Positions 16,789-24,878 of a stretch of 32,070 nucleotides of DNA are shown piece after piece. Within the stretch, counting starts at the first letter, position 1. The number at the start of each line of letters is the position of its first letter. The notes under the pieces are model-generated. The model was not told the DNA's origin, made no database searches, and was given only the letters and a program-made list of their open reading frames with translations. A program made the translations under genes and the position numbers. The stretch spans positions 1-32,070 of the forward strand of contig CAYWNA010000152.1 of NCBI GenBank assembly GCA_964459305.1, written 5' to 3'. The stretch is from CAYWNA01 sp964459305 (GTDB lineage Bacteria; Planctomycetota; Planctomycetia; Pirellulales; Pirellulaceae).

Positions 16789-18765
16789 TTGGCCGTGGCG
16801 AGCTTCCGCATCCGATTCTCTCCCGATGAACGCGAGACGGTGGTCGAACAGGGCAAAACGCTCTTGGAGGCCGCGCGTGAGGCGGACGTGTACGTCGGCG
16901 CCATCTGCGGGGGCGAAAGCAGCTGTGGCAAGTGCCGGGTGATCATTCGAAAAGGCGAGGTGGAAGGCGAGTCCACCGAGTTTCTCACGCGAGGCGAAAT
17001 ACGCGAGGGTTATGTACTCGCTTGCCAGGTCTTTCCCCGCAGCGACCTGGAAGTCGAAGTTCCTCCCGAATCTCGGCTAGTCGGCTACGAGGGAATCGGC
17101 ACCGACAGCGAGCGATTCCGCGACTTTGCCCACCGCGGCGCCGAACGGCCCACGGCGACGCTGGCACCGGTGATCGAAAAACTGCATCTTTGCCTGCCCG
17201 AGCCGACGCTGGACAATCCAACGGCGGATCAAGAACGGCTGCTGGAGGAGGTGTCGAAGAAGCGACCGGGGCCATTGCAGATCGGCCTGAAGATCACGCG
17301 CGAGTTGCCCCATCGGCTGCGAAACCTCCAGCGAAAGAAATCTTCGTGGACCTGGACGTGGAACGGCTGTGCCACGGCCGTCGTGGCTCCGAGAACCGAT
17401 GTCAACGAGATTCTGGACGTCGAGGCCGGTGATACTTCGGATCGCAGTTACGGATTGGCCCTGGACATCGGCACCACCACGTTGGTAGCACACTTGGTCG
17501 ATCTCAACACCGGAGTCACTTGCGAGGCAGCGGCCAAGTACAACTCCCAGATTCGTTACGGCGCAGACGTCATCAGCCGCATCAACTCGGCCCGGCAGGG
17601 CGACGGTGAAGGCGTGATGCATCGCACGATCATTCAGGATCTGGATACCCTGATCGGCGATCTGGTCCAGCGGGCCCATGTGGGCCGAAAAGATATCTAT
17701 TGCGTGGTTGCCGCCGGCAACACGGCCATGCTGCATTTCTTACTGGGATTGGAGGCGGACCTGATCCGCCTCTCGCCGTTTGTACCCTCGGTGGCCAGCC
17801 CGTCGCCCGTACGCGCAGCCGACGTGGGCATCGGCATTCATCCCCGCGGTATCCTTTACTCGTTGCCGATGGTAGGCAGTTTCGTCGGCGGCGACATCAC
17901 GGCGGGCATTCTGGCATCAGGAATGCACCGTTCCGAGGAGATCTCGCTGTTATTGGACATCGGTACCAATGGTGAAGTGGTTTTGGGCAGCAAGGATTTC
18001 CTTGTTTCTTGCTCCGCATCGGCAGGCCCCGCTTTCGAAGGCGGATCGGTCGCGTGCGGAATGCGAGCTACCTCGGGCGCCATCGATAGCGTGCGGATAA
18101 GCCATGACGACCTGACGGTTTCGACGACAACGATTGACGGTGGTGCGCCGCTGGGGCTGTGTGGAACGGGGCTGCTCGAATCGCTGTCCGAAATGTTCCT
18201 GGCCGGCGTGGTCGACCGCAGCGGGCGATTCAAAGTGGACCGTGCCCCCGACCGGTTCCGGGACTCCTCCGACGATGGCAGGCCCGAATTCGTTCTGGTA
18301 CCCGGCGACAAGTCTGGAACCGGGCGCGATGTGGCCATCGGCGAATCCGACGTAGAAAACCTGATCCGCACCAAAGGGTCCATCTACGCCGCCACCGATT
18401 CGCTGGTCCATTCCATCGGAATTTCCTTTGACGACATCCAGAAGATCTACATCGCCGGCGGGTTCGGCAACCGTTTGGACGTGGGCAGTTGCGTTAGCAT
18501 CGGCCTGCTTCCCGATGTTCCGGCCAACCGAATCGAGTTCATTGGCAACAGCTCGCTAGCCGGCGCAAAGCTGATCATGCTGAGCCGTGAAATGCTCGAA
18601 GAGGTGCATGCGATCCGCGACCAGATCAGCTACCAGGAGCTGATGGTCGATCCGGCCTACATGGACAAATTCACCTCCGCCTGTTTTCTCCCGCACACCG
18701 ACATGTCGCGATTCCCGTCCGTCGGTCGCCACCTGGACGAGCGAAAGGCGAAATCGGGTAAATGA
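16789..18765 (+). CDS. acsV: Reductive activator of the corrinoid protein (RACo-type, 2Fe-2S plus ASKHA)
   Basis: The protein has 658 residues from TTG 16789. GTG 16795 is an equally possible start, and neither has a strong ribosome site. The N-terminus is a [2Fe-2S] ferredoxin domain with C40, C46, C49 and C79 (AICGGESSCGKC). A linker domain follows, then the large ASKHA (DUF4445-type) ATPase domain from about residue 220, with LALDIGTTTLVAHLVDLNTG, a LLLDIGTNGEVVLG loop and CSASAGPAFEGG. In known systems it uses ATP to reduce inactive Co(II) of AcsCD to Co(I). It lies between acsC and acsD. Its stop codon sits inside a heptamer repeat. RamA-type activators are related but carry C-terminal [4Fe-4S] clusters instead, which are absent here. 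Confidence 0.93.
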   Translation: MAVASFRIRFSPDERETVVEQGKTLLEAAREADVYVGAICGGESSCGKCRVIIRKGEVEGESTEFLTRGEIREGYVLACQVFPRSDLEVEVPPESRLVGYEGIGTDSERFRDFAHRGAERPTATLAPVIEKLHLCLPEPTLDNPTADQERLLEEVSKKRPGPLQIGLKITRELPHRLRNLQRKKSSWTWTWNGCATAVVAPRTDVNEILDVEAGDTSDRSYGLALDIGTTTLVAHLVDLNTGVTCEAAAKYNSQIRYGADVISRINSARQGDGEGVMHRTIIQDLDTLIGDLVQRAHVGRKDIYCVVAAGNTAMLHFLLGLEADLIRLSPFVPSVASPSPVRAADVGIGIHPRGILYSLPMVGSFVGGDITAGILASGMHRSEEISLLLDIGTNGEVVLGSKDFLVSCSASAGPAFEGGSVACGMRATSGAIDSVRISHDDLTVSTTTIDGGAPLGLCGTGLLESLSEMFLAGVVDRSGRFKVDRAPDRFRDSSDDGRPEFVLVPGDKSGTGRDVAIGESDVENLIRTKGSIYAATDSLVHSIGISFDDIQKIYIAGGFGNRLDVGSCVSIGLLPDVPANRIEFIGNSSLAGAKLIMLSREMLEEVHAIRDQISYQELMVDPAYMDKFTSACFLPHTDMSRFPSVGRHLDERKAKSGK

Positions 18766-18809
18766 CCAATGACCAAATGCCAATAACCAACGTCCCTGAA
18801 CCCTGAACA
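18761..18809. repeat. Degenerate heptamer tandem repeat overlapping the acsV stop
   Basis: Seven consecutive 7-nt units can be read: AATGACC, AATGACC, AAATGCC, AATAACC, AACGTCC, CTGAACC, CTGAACA. The first unit supplies the TGA stop of acsV (18763-18765). The array fills nearly all of the gap to the next gene, leaving only CTAAGGACAACGCC, which holds the ribosome site AAGGA. Short heptamer arrays of this look are known in cyanobacteria and planctomycetes. Confidence 0.6.
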
Positions 18810-18823
18810 CTAAGGACAACGCC

Positions 18824-19600
18824 TTGAAGCTATCAATCGCCATTGCGGGCAAAGGAGGAACGGGAAAGACGACCTTCTCGGCTATGTTGGTACGCGCGCT
18901 GAGGGAAAAGGGCATCCGTCCCATCCTGGCGGTGGATGCGGATCCGAATTCGACCCTCGCCGACGCACTCGGTGTGGACGAAGGCCGGCCGCTTGCGGAT
19001 ATCCGCGAACAGGGCTCCAGCGCCGAAGGATCGCCGGCCAGCGGCGTGGGCCGCGCGCGGGCCATCGAGGACGAAATCCATCGCGCCATCACCGAGGCCG
19101 ACGGGTTCGATCTTGTCACCATGGGCCACGGGGAAGGGCCGCGCTGCTACTGCTACGTGAACAACTTGCTCCGCGTGTCGCTGGATACGTTAGGGAAGAG
19201 CTACGACGCGCTGGTCCTGGACAACGAAGCCGGCATGGAACATCTTTCGCGCCGAACGACCAATGACGTGGACTTCCTCATCGCCGTGGCAAATCCTGCT
19301 ATGCCGTCACTGCGGGCAGTGAAACGGATCATGCAGCTTTCCCGTGAATTGCCGATCACCATCCGGCACCGCATGATGTTGGTCAATCGTGTTGGCCCAG
19401 ACAGTCCAACCGAAGTCGTCGAGAGGGAACTGGGGCCGGTGGAGGCCGAGCGTCTTCCCGATGTCCCCAATGACGAGAACGTCGAACGGGCGGGCGCCGT
19501 CGGTGAAGCCGTATTCAGTCTGGACGACCAGAATCCCGCTTTGGCGGCGGTCAGAAACATTGTAGAAGAGCTCTGTGCTGAAAGCGAAAAGAGCAGTTAA
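18824..19600 (+). CDS. CooC/AcsF-type nickel-insertion ATPase (second copy)
   Basis: The protein has 258 residues from TTG 18824, with AAGGA 8 nt upstream. It has the SIMIBI ATPase Walker A AGKGGTGKTT (residues about 8-17), ILAVDADPNSTLADALG, a Cys-x-Cys at 108-110 (PRCYCYVNN) and LDNEAGMEHLSRRT. The overall layout is that of the first copy at 9866, but the two are clearly diverged. In acetogens two ATPases, CooC and AcsF, are associated with CODH and with the ACS A-cluster respectively. By its place between acsV and acsD I infer this one may be the AcsF-like partner, but sequence alone does not settle which metalloenzyme each serves. Confidence 0.85.
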   Translation: MKLSIAIAGKGGTGKTTFSAMLVRALREKGIRPILAVDADPNSTLADALGVDEGRPLADIREQGSSAEGSPASGVGRARAIEDEIHRAITEADGFDLVTMGHGEGPRCYCYVNNLLRVSLDTLGKSYDALVLDNEAGMEHLSRRTTNDVDFLIAVANPAMPSLRAVKRIMQLSRELPITIRHRMMLVNRVGPDSPTEVVERELGPVEAERLPDVPNDENVERAGAVGEAVFSLDDQNPALAAVRNIVEELCAESEKSS

Positions 19601-19654
19601 AACGACCCTTCCTGAATCAAACAGACAATTCAGTTCAACAAGAGGAGATAACAC

Positions 19655-20617
19655 ATGGCAGTTCCTGATGCGAAAGAAAAATGGTCGGGAAAAGTTACGA
19701 CCGTCACCCTCGGTGCGACCGAGGCCAACGGTGGTACGCGTGGCAGTACGGTGACGATCGGCGGCCAGGCAGGCATTCCGTTCATGAGCTTCGACGCCGA
19801 AGAACCCAACGGCACCGCCATCGCGTTGGACGTGCTTGACGTCGAGCCAAAGGACTGGCCCGCACCGGTGGCCGAGGTTTACGGCGACGTCTGGTCGGAT
19901 CCGTCAGCCTGGGCAAAGCGAGTGAAGGAACTCGGGGCCGACTTGGTCAACCTTCGACTCCTGGGGACCCACCCCGACGAAGGCGACCGTTCCCCGGACG
20001 AAGCCGCCGAGACGGTCAAGGCCATCCTGGAAGCGGTGGACTTGCCGCTGATCATCTGGGGTTGCGAAGTGCCGGAAAAAGACCAGAAGGTGATGCCCAA
20101 AGTGGCCGAAGTCGCACAGGGTGAAAAGTGCTTGCTGGGCGCCGTCACCGAGGACGAGTATCGCACGCTCACCGCAGCCGCCCAAGCCTATGGGCACGCC
20201 CTGATCGCCATGTCGCCATGCGATATCAACAAGGCCAAACAGATCAACATCCTCGTTACCGACATGGGTTTCCCGCTTGAGGATATCGTCATTTATCCGA
20301 GCACGGCATCGCTAGGATATGGGATGGAGTACATCTACTCGATCCTCGAACGTGGCCGGCTTGCCGCGCTATCGGGCGACAAGCTCATGGGCCAGCCGGT
20401 ACTGTTGGATGTGGGTTACGAGGCATGGCGGGCGAAGGAAGGACGCGCCGGGGACGAAGTGTCGGAGGTATGGGGAGCGGCTGCCGATCGCGGCCCCGCG
20501 TGGGAAGCCATCACCGCGACCAATTGTCTGCAAGGAGGATGCGACGTGGTGATCCTGCGTCATCCGAAGGCGATGGAGGCTGTCCGCCAGACGTCCAAAC
20601 AACTCGTCGGCGCCTAA
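19655..20617 (+). CDS. acsD: Corrinoid iron-sulfur protein small subunit (delta)
   Basis: The protein has 320 residues, the normal family length. It pairs with AcsC to hold the cobalamin cofactor that accepts the methyl group from AcsE. Recognisable segments are VTLGATEANGGTRGSTVTIG at the N-terminus, LRLLGTHPDEGDRSPDEAAE, GHALIAMSPCDINKAKQINI, and the barrel end with YPSTASLGYGMEYIYSILER. The TIM-barrel fold is typical. No iron-sulfur motif is expected or seen. ATG 19655 has an AGAGGAGAT ribosome site. It follows the second CooC-type gene by 54 bp and precedes acsE by 101 bp. Confidence 0.96.
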   Translation: MAVPDAKEKWSGKVTTVTLGATEANGGTRGSTVTIGGQAGIPFMSFDAEEPNGTAIALDVLDVEPKDWPAPVAEVYGDVWSDPSAWAKRVKELGADLVNLRLLGTHPDEGDRSPDEAAETVKAILEAVDLPLIIWGCEVPEKDQKVMPKVAEVAQGEKCLLGAVTEDEYRTLTAAAQAYGHALIAMSPCDINKAKQINILVTDMGFPLEDIVIYPSTASLGYGMEYIYSILERGRLAALSGDKLMGQPVLLDVGYEAWRAKEGRAGDEVSEVWGAAADRGPAWEAITATNCLQGGCDVVILRHPKAMEAVRQTSKQLVGA

Positions 20618-20718
20618 CAAGTGGCACCGACTTCCGGGGAGTAGCGATCTAAACACATGCTCCGGGCGGCCGGTGCGGCTGCCCCAGCGGGAATTCCTAT
20701 TGGGAAGGGAGAGCCAAG

Positions 20719-21531
20719 ATGATTATCTTCAGTGAGCGCGTCAACGGTATGTATCGCGATGTCCGCAAGGCCATCAACGAGAAAGAAAAGTCGATTGTAC
20801 AAGAGCTGACCAAGGAACAGGTCGCAGGTGGTGCGGACGTGATGGACGTCAACCTCGGGCCCACCAAGGGCGATCCGGTGGAGAACTTCGTCTGGCTGGC
20901 CCAAGCCGTTGCCGAGGTGACCGACAAACCGATCTCGTTGGATAGCGCCAAGCCGAACCTGCTGGCCGAAGTGGTGCCCAAGGTGCATGCGGCCCTGCCG
21001 GACACCAAGCTGATAATCAATTCCTCGACCGCGGACCCGGACTGCATGGGTACGCTGCTCCCGGTAGCGGCGGAGGCCGGCGCAGGTATCATCGGTCTGA
21101 CCATGGACAAGGAAGGCGTGCCCGGCAACGTCGACAAGCGAGTTGAGTGCGGGGGCACGTTCCTGGTGATGGCTATGGAAAGCGGTCTTACGCCCGACGA
21201 CATTTACCTCGACCCCATCATCCTGCCCGTCAACGTGGCGCAGAAACAGCCCTGGAACGTGATGGAGGCGATTCGGCAACTATCGGTCTTTAGCGACCCG
21301 CCCCCACATTTCATGCTGGGACTGTCGAACGTGAGCCAACAATGTCTGATGCGGAATCTGCTCAACCGCACGTATCTGGTGATGGCCATTACGGCCGGCC
21401 TGGACTCCGCGATCATGGACGCAGCTGACACGGAACTCGTCGAAGCGGCGATCAGCGCCGAAGTCCTCCTGGACAAGAACCTCTACAGCGACGACTACAT
21501 CAAAGCCTGGAAAATGCAGAAAGGCATTTGA
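20719..21531 (+). CDS. acsE: Methyltetrahydrofolate:corrinoid protein methyltransferase
   Basis: The protein has 270 residues, against about 262 in acetogens. It transfers the methyl group of 5-methyl-tetrahydrofolate to Co(I) of AcsCD. The pterin-binding TIM barrel is evident: IIFSERVNGMYRDVRKAI, GADVMDVNLGPTKGDP, KPISLDSAKPN, LIINSSTADP, GIIGLTMDKEGVPGN and the catalytic-region LGLSNVSQQCLMRN. The start ATG 20719 follows a GGGAAGGGAG site. It is the last gene of the acs operon, and a long palindrome 30 bp downstream marks the end of the cluster. MetH-like enzymes share this fold but are fused to other domains, which is not the case here. Confidence 0.95.
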   Translation: MIIFSERVNGMYRDVRKAINEKEKSIVQELTKEQVAGGADVMDVNLGPTKGDPVENFVWLAQAVAEVTDKPISLDSAKPNLLAEVVPKVHAALPDTKLIINSSTADPDCMGTLLPVAAEAGAGIIGLTMDKEGVPGNVDKRVECGGTFLVMAMESGLTPDDIYLDPIILPVNVAQKQPWNVMEAIRQLSVFSDPPPHFMLGLSNVSQQCLMRNLLNRTYLVMAITAGLDSAIMDAADTELVEAAISAEVLLDKNLYSDDYIKAWKMQKGI

Positions 21532-21560
21532 CCTCCTAATCGGCACCAACTCCTTCACAA

Positions 21561-21590
21561 CTGGTTCCCAAGCTCCAGCTTGGGGACCAG
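21561..21590. repeat. Long hairpin 3' of acsE, second copy of the acsC-acsV palindrome family
   Basis: CTGGTTCCCAAGCT pairs with AGCTTGGGGACCAG around a 2-nt centre (14 bp with one G-T wobble; the central pairs would open to form a loop). It shares the TTCCCAAGCTCC core with the hairpin at 16701. There is no poly-T tract after it, but as the strongest structure behind the last acs gene it could protect the 3' end or attenuate transcription. Confidence 0.75.
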
Positions 21591-22228
21591 AAGAAACGCG
21601 GAACGCGGCCATTCTGCGCCGTCGTCACCATCTCTCGGTTTCGGATGTGTGCGGTTAGCGACTGCGTCGAGTATTCGCTTGGACGTTTCGCGGTGAGATC
21701 GAATGCAGCCGGATCTGGCATTCAAGCACTTGTGTCAGGCGCAACTGGCTCTGCGAGCCGGATTCTCTCAAAAAGTACAAATATTCTTGATTGGGGGCAC
21801 CAATAACCGTGCTAGCAGGGTTGCATAGCGGGACGAAAGTGGTAAGTTTATGTTCGGGGGAACTCCCGGGCTTCCCGGAGTTCTTCGCATTGTTGCAACC
21901 AGTTTTGTTAGTTTGGTAGTCAGTGAGGCGCATTCTCTGGCCTTACACTCTGTGTTCAGGGATATTAGGAGTTCGGTGGATTAGGGAGAGTTCACTTTTG
22001 GATTAGTCCTCTCGGGCGGACCGATGTGGCGAAGTGGTGGCGATCGAACTTGTTGATCGCCCAGCGTGGTCCTCCAGCATGGAACGGACGGGAGAAACCG
22101 GCAGTTCGCCTGCGATCTGGCAGGCAGCCGTCGACGGAGTCAACGGAAGTTCCAGGACGGATGGAAAACGCTGTGCCTATCGGCCTGCTTGGGGGCAGTT
22201 CGGTTGGATTCCGGTAGGAAGCGTTCTT
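21591..22228. other. Gene-poor region with possible RNA structures before the BON gene
   Basis: I see no convincing gene in this stretch of about 640 bp. It includes an AT-richer part near 21760-21800. A hairpin lies at 21860-21883 (GAACTCC / GGAGTTC, with one inner mismatch). A two-level hairpin spans 22018-22072: outer GGACC / GGTCC and inner GGCGATC / GATCGCC, loop GAACTTGTT. A third small stem (GCCTGC, loop GATCTG, GCAGGC) lies shortly downstream. Together they could form a structured leader of the BON gene. No tRNA, riboswitch consensus or transposase remnant was recognised. Confidence 0.4.
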
Positions 22229-22456
22229 ATGTCTGAGGTCTTGTTAGGCGATGTAGTGACGCGTGCTAAGTCTGCGCTCACCGAAAGCCCGATTTTTGAA
22301 TTGCGCAACTTGAATGTTGTGCAATCAAAACAAGGACTGCTGATATCGGGCCAAGTCAGAACGTTCTACCACAAGCAACTCGCTCAGGAAGTCGTCCGAC
22401 AGTTCGCTGACGGAATGCGAGTGGTAAATTCAGTGGAGGTGGAGCTGGCTGACTGA
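22229..22456 (+). CDS. Small BON-domain-like protein
   Basis: The protein has 75 residues from ATG 22229. The frame stays open upstream to 22034, but that part (rich in Ser/Gly/Arg with no recognisable pattern) is not conserved-looking. A TAGGAA site sits about 10 nt before this ATG. The pattern FELRNLNVVQSKQGLLISG, then YHKQLAQEVVRQFADG and VVNSVEVE, is that of the short BON-like proteins common in planctomycetes. BON domains bind phospholipid or other hydrophobic surfaces. No signal peptide is present, so a cytoplasmic location is inferred. Function and partners are unknown. Confidence 0.7.
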   Translation: MSEVLLGDVVTRAKSALTESPIFELRNLNVVQSKQGLLISGQVRTFYHKQLAQEVVRQFADGMRVVNSVEVELAD

Positions 22457-22574
22457 GGCAGGGGAGCAGGCGTCGTCTACAGGTGTGAATATCGGGAGCA
22501 GGCCCAGCGTGGAGCCCGCCGAGGCCTCGTAACGTACTTCCCCTTCAAGATGCCATTTCTGCATCGTCTTCATT

Positions 22575-24812
22575 CTATCTATAGGTCGCGATCAGCAGTT
22601 CCACCGGCTTTCCTTCCGCGGGCGTGAAACGGACGGTCCAGCCATCATCGACGGCGCGGTTGGGGATGATACGCAAGGCCAGGCCATGTTGCGGTTCGCC
22701 TTTTGACCAACCGCGCACTAGGCGGGTGACGTCGACCTCGTATCGGCGTGGCGGCACAAACGGGGCACCGGGACCGTTGCCTTGCCGGACGATCGTCGTA
22801 CCGAGTGCCTGCCCCAGATTTGTGAAGTCAAACGACTTGCCGGTCTCGAACGGCCCCTTCAACGTGACGGCAGCCGCTTGCATCGGGGCTCGATTGTGAG
22901 ATTCATGGATGTAGACAATCAGCTTTGCTGAAGCAAGTGACTTCGCGTCCGGTAAATCGGTGACGTCGAAATCGGCAAGCAGGATCCAGGCATCCGAGTT
23001 ATCTTTCAGCCACTTGATGAATTGGTGCTCGAACACTTCGCCTTGCTTGGAAACGTACGACAGCCTCGCCGGTGGCACGACCTTCGTCTCCGTCGGCCGA
23101 TCGTCACGCGTCATCGGTTCGCCCGTGCCGATCAACCACGGGTTGGGAACGTCGGGCAGGTAGTCGCCTGAGCCAACTGTGGGCGTGCTTGGAGCGACCG
23201 GCACGTCCATCGGCTGTTGATCCGGCGCAAGAACCTCGCGGCGCAGGAAGAGCATTCGCGGATAGACGGGCTGCTTGCCTCTTGGCGTCGGAATCGGGAT
23301 CTCGAAGCTGGCTGGAAATCGAGTGACTGTCTTTTGGACGACTACGGGCGTATCGGACCACGTAGCGTAATGCGCGCGGGCAATTTCGACATCGCGATCG
23401 AAGATTCCTTCCGGCGTCTGCTCTCGCCGACCCAGACTATAGGCGTACGTTATCACTAGACGATTCTCCCCAAGGGTATCCGGGTTGGCCGCCGTGACGG
23501 TGATCTTGTTCCGCCCGGGTGCCAAGTAGGGCAGGGCCTCTTGGTTGTGTTGGACAACGCTGGTCAGTTCGACTGCCGTGAGGGGCTTGCGGAAAGTAAC
23601 GCGGACGTAATAGCCGTATGTGCCGCGGACAGCTTCGCTCAAGTCATCCAGTTTGATCGGCTTCCAAGTCTTCAGGTCGGTTGACAACTCGGCCGCGGCA
23701 CTTTCGCTGGTCATCTTTCCAGAGGCTTTCGCGATGACGTACGGAGAAGCCATCTCGATAACGACGACGCCCGGTTGCGCAACGTCGGCGAGATGGATGG
23801 CGCCGTCGCGCAGCACTACATTATCGGTTTTGCGAAAGCTGCCCAAAGCGGTCGCGTTACCAAGATCCGGCCGAAAGACAAGCGTTCCGTTGGACCACGT
23901 TCGCTCTCGACCGTAGGCGTCGTACGGTTCCAGAATGGGCCCGATCGCCGGGCAATTGCGATAGTCTTTGTCTCCGCAAGAGTGATGCGGGGGATTTTTT
24001 CGTCCGCGGAAGTAGTACGCGTCGTCTATTTTGTTCCAATCGAGCGTCAAGGCGTATCCGGGCCGGAGGTTCACGTCGGTGGAGTAGTTGGGATCATCGA
24101 AACGGATCCCACCCCAACCGCGTGGACTACCTGCGTCGCGGCTGCTGCCGACTCCACTGAGCACGCCTTCCAGCGTGTCGCCGCAGACCATGAAGGCCGG
24201 CGCCGTCCAGTTTGCTTTTTCGCCGACGTAGTCAAAGCGGTTGTTCTTGTGATAGCAGACTTTCCGCGAAGGATCCATGACGAAAGCGTTGGTAACCAGT
24301 TCCGGATTCGCGAGGATGTCCTCCTGGCTGGCGATGGTTCGCCCGCCGGGGGATTGCGGATCCGGCGCCCAGGCGTAGAACTTCAAGAACGTGTCCAGAT
24401 AGTGCCAGCGGCCCCCATAGAAGACTTCGACGGTCGTGTGCCCCGGACGGCGCCAACCGCGGTATCGCCATTTGTAGCCTGCCGCTTCCCACAGCGCCGC
24501 CATGACGGTATGCTGTCCGCCGCAGAGTCCCCAACCGTATACGTTGATGAACTTCAGCGCCGAAACGCCGCCGGACTCCGTCGGGTAGGCGTGATGGTAA
24601 TGGTCGTATCGGCAGAAGTTGTAGATCGCAATCACCCGCTCGTCGTCCGTCTTGCATCCCTGCGTTATCGAATGCACAATGCTGTCCAAAGACGAACAAT
24701 CCGGCGCGCGGCCATTGACGATTTTGACCTGGTGCAGAGGGTCGGCAAGAGCGGCTGAGGCCAAAAGACACAGCAGGAGACAGACAACGAGAATGGCCCG
24801 CGTTCTGCTCAT
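22575..24812 (-). CDS. Secreted transglutaminase-like protein with C-terminal beta domains
   Basis: The protein has 745 residues. The N-terminus is a signal peptide (ILVVCLLLCLLASAALADP). Residues about 40-150 form a transglutaminase-like (papain-fold) domain with a plausible triad C97 (YGWGLCGGQH), H125 (PGHTTVEVFY) and D140 (WHYLDTF). After about residue 250 come beta-rich segments, and the last about 170 residues, with LIVYIHESHNRAPMQAAAV and RYEVDVTRLVRGW, look like a carbohydrate- or protein-binding sandwich. Such proteins in bacteria are generally proteases or transamidases acting outside the cytoplasm, but the substrate is not known. It is transcribed towards the BON gene (convergent) and divergently from the glycerol-3-phosphate dehydrogenase gene. 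Confidence 0.8.
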   Translation of the reverse strand: MSRTRAILVVCLLLCLLASAALADPLHQVKIVNGRAPDCSSLDSIVHSITQGCKTDDERVIAIYNFCRYDHYHHAYPTESGGVSALKFINVYGWGLCGGQHTVMAALWEAAGYKWRYRGWRRPGHTTVEVFYGGRWHYLDTFLKFYAWAPDPQSPGGRTIASQEDILANPELVTNAFVMDPSRKVCYHKNNRFDYVGEKANWTAPAFMVCGDTLEGVLSGVGSSRDAGSPRGWGGIRFDDPNYSTDVNLRPGYALTLDWNKIDDAYYFRGRKNPPHHSCGDKDYRNCPAIGPILEPYDAYGRERTWSNGTLVFRPDLGNATALGSFRKTDNVVLRDGAIHLADVAQPGVVVIEMASPYVIAKASGKMTSESAAAELSTDLKTWKPIKLDDLSEAVRGTYGYYVRVTFRKPLTAVELTSVVQHNQEALPYLAPGRNKITVTAANPDTLGENRLVITYAYSLGRREQTPEGIFDRDVEIARAHYATWSDTPVVVQKTVTRFPASFEIPIPTPRGKQPVYPRMLFLRREVLAPDQQPMDVPVAPSTPTVGSGDYLPDVPNPWLIGTGEPMTRDDRPTETKVVPPARLSYVSKQGEVFEHQFIKWLKDNSDAWILLADFDVTDLPDAKSLASAKLIVYIHESHNRAPMQAAAVTLKGPFETGKSFDFTNLGQALGTTIVRQGNGPGAPFVPPRRYEVDVTRLVRGWSKGEPQHGLALRIIPNRAVDDGWTVRFTPAEGKPVELLIATYR

Positions 24813-24878
24813 AACACCAGTCCTTTTCTATTGATTGGCACGCTGGTATCTGGACGAAGCCCGAGTATAGCTCATCCC

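Noticed and set aside
21780..22075. tRNA or tRNA-like gene near 22015-22075
   Set aside because: The stems do not form a cloverleaf, and no T-loop GTTCGA-type sequence or anticodon arm was found in the right place.
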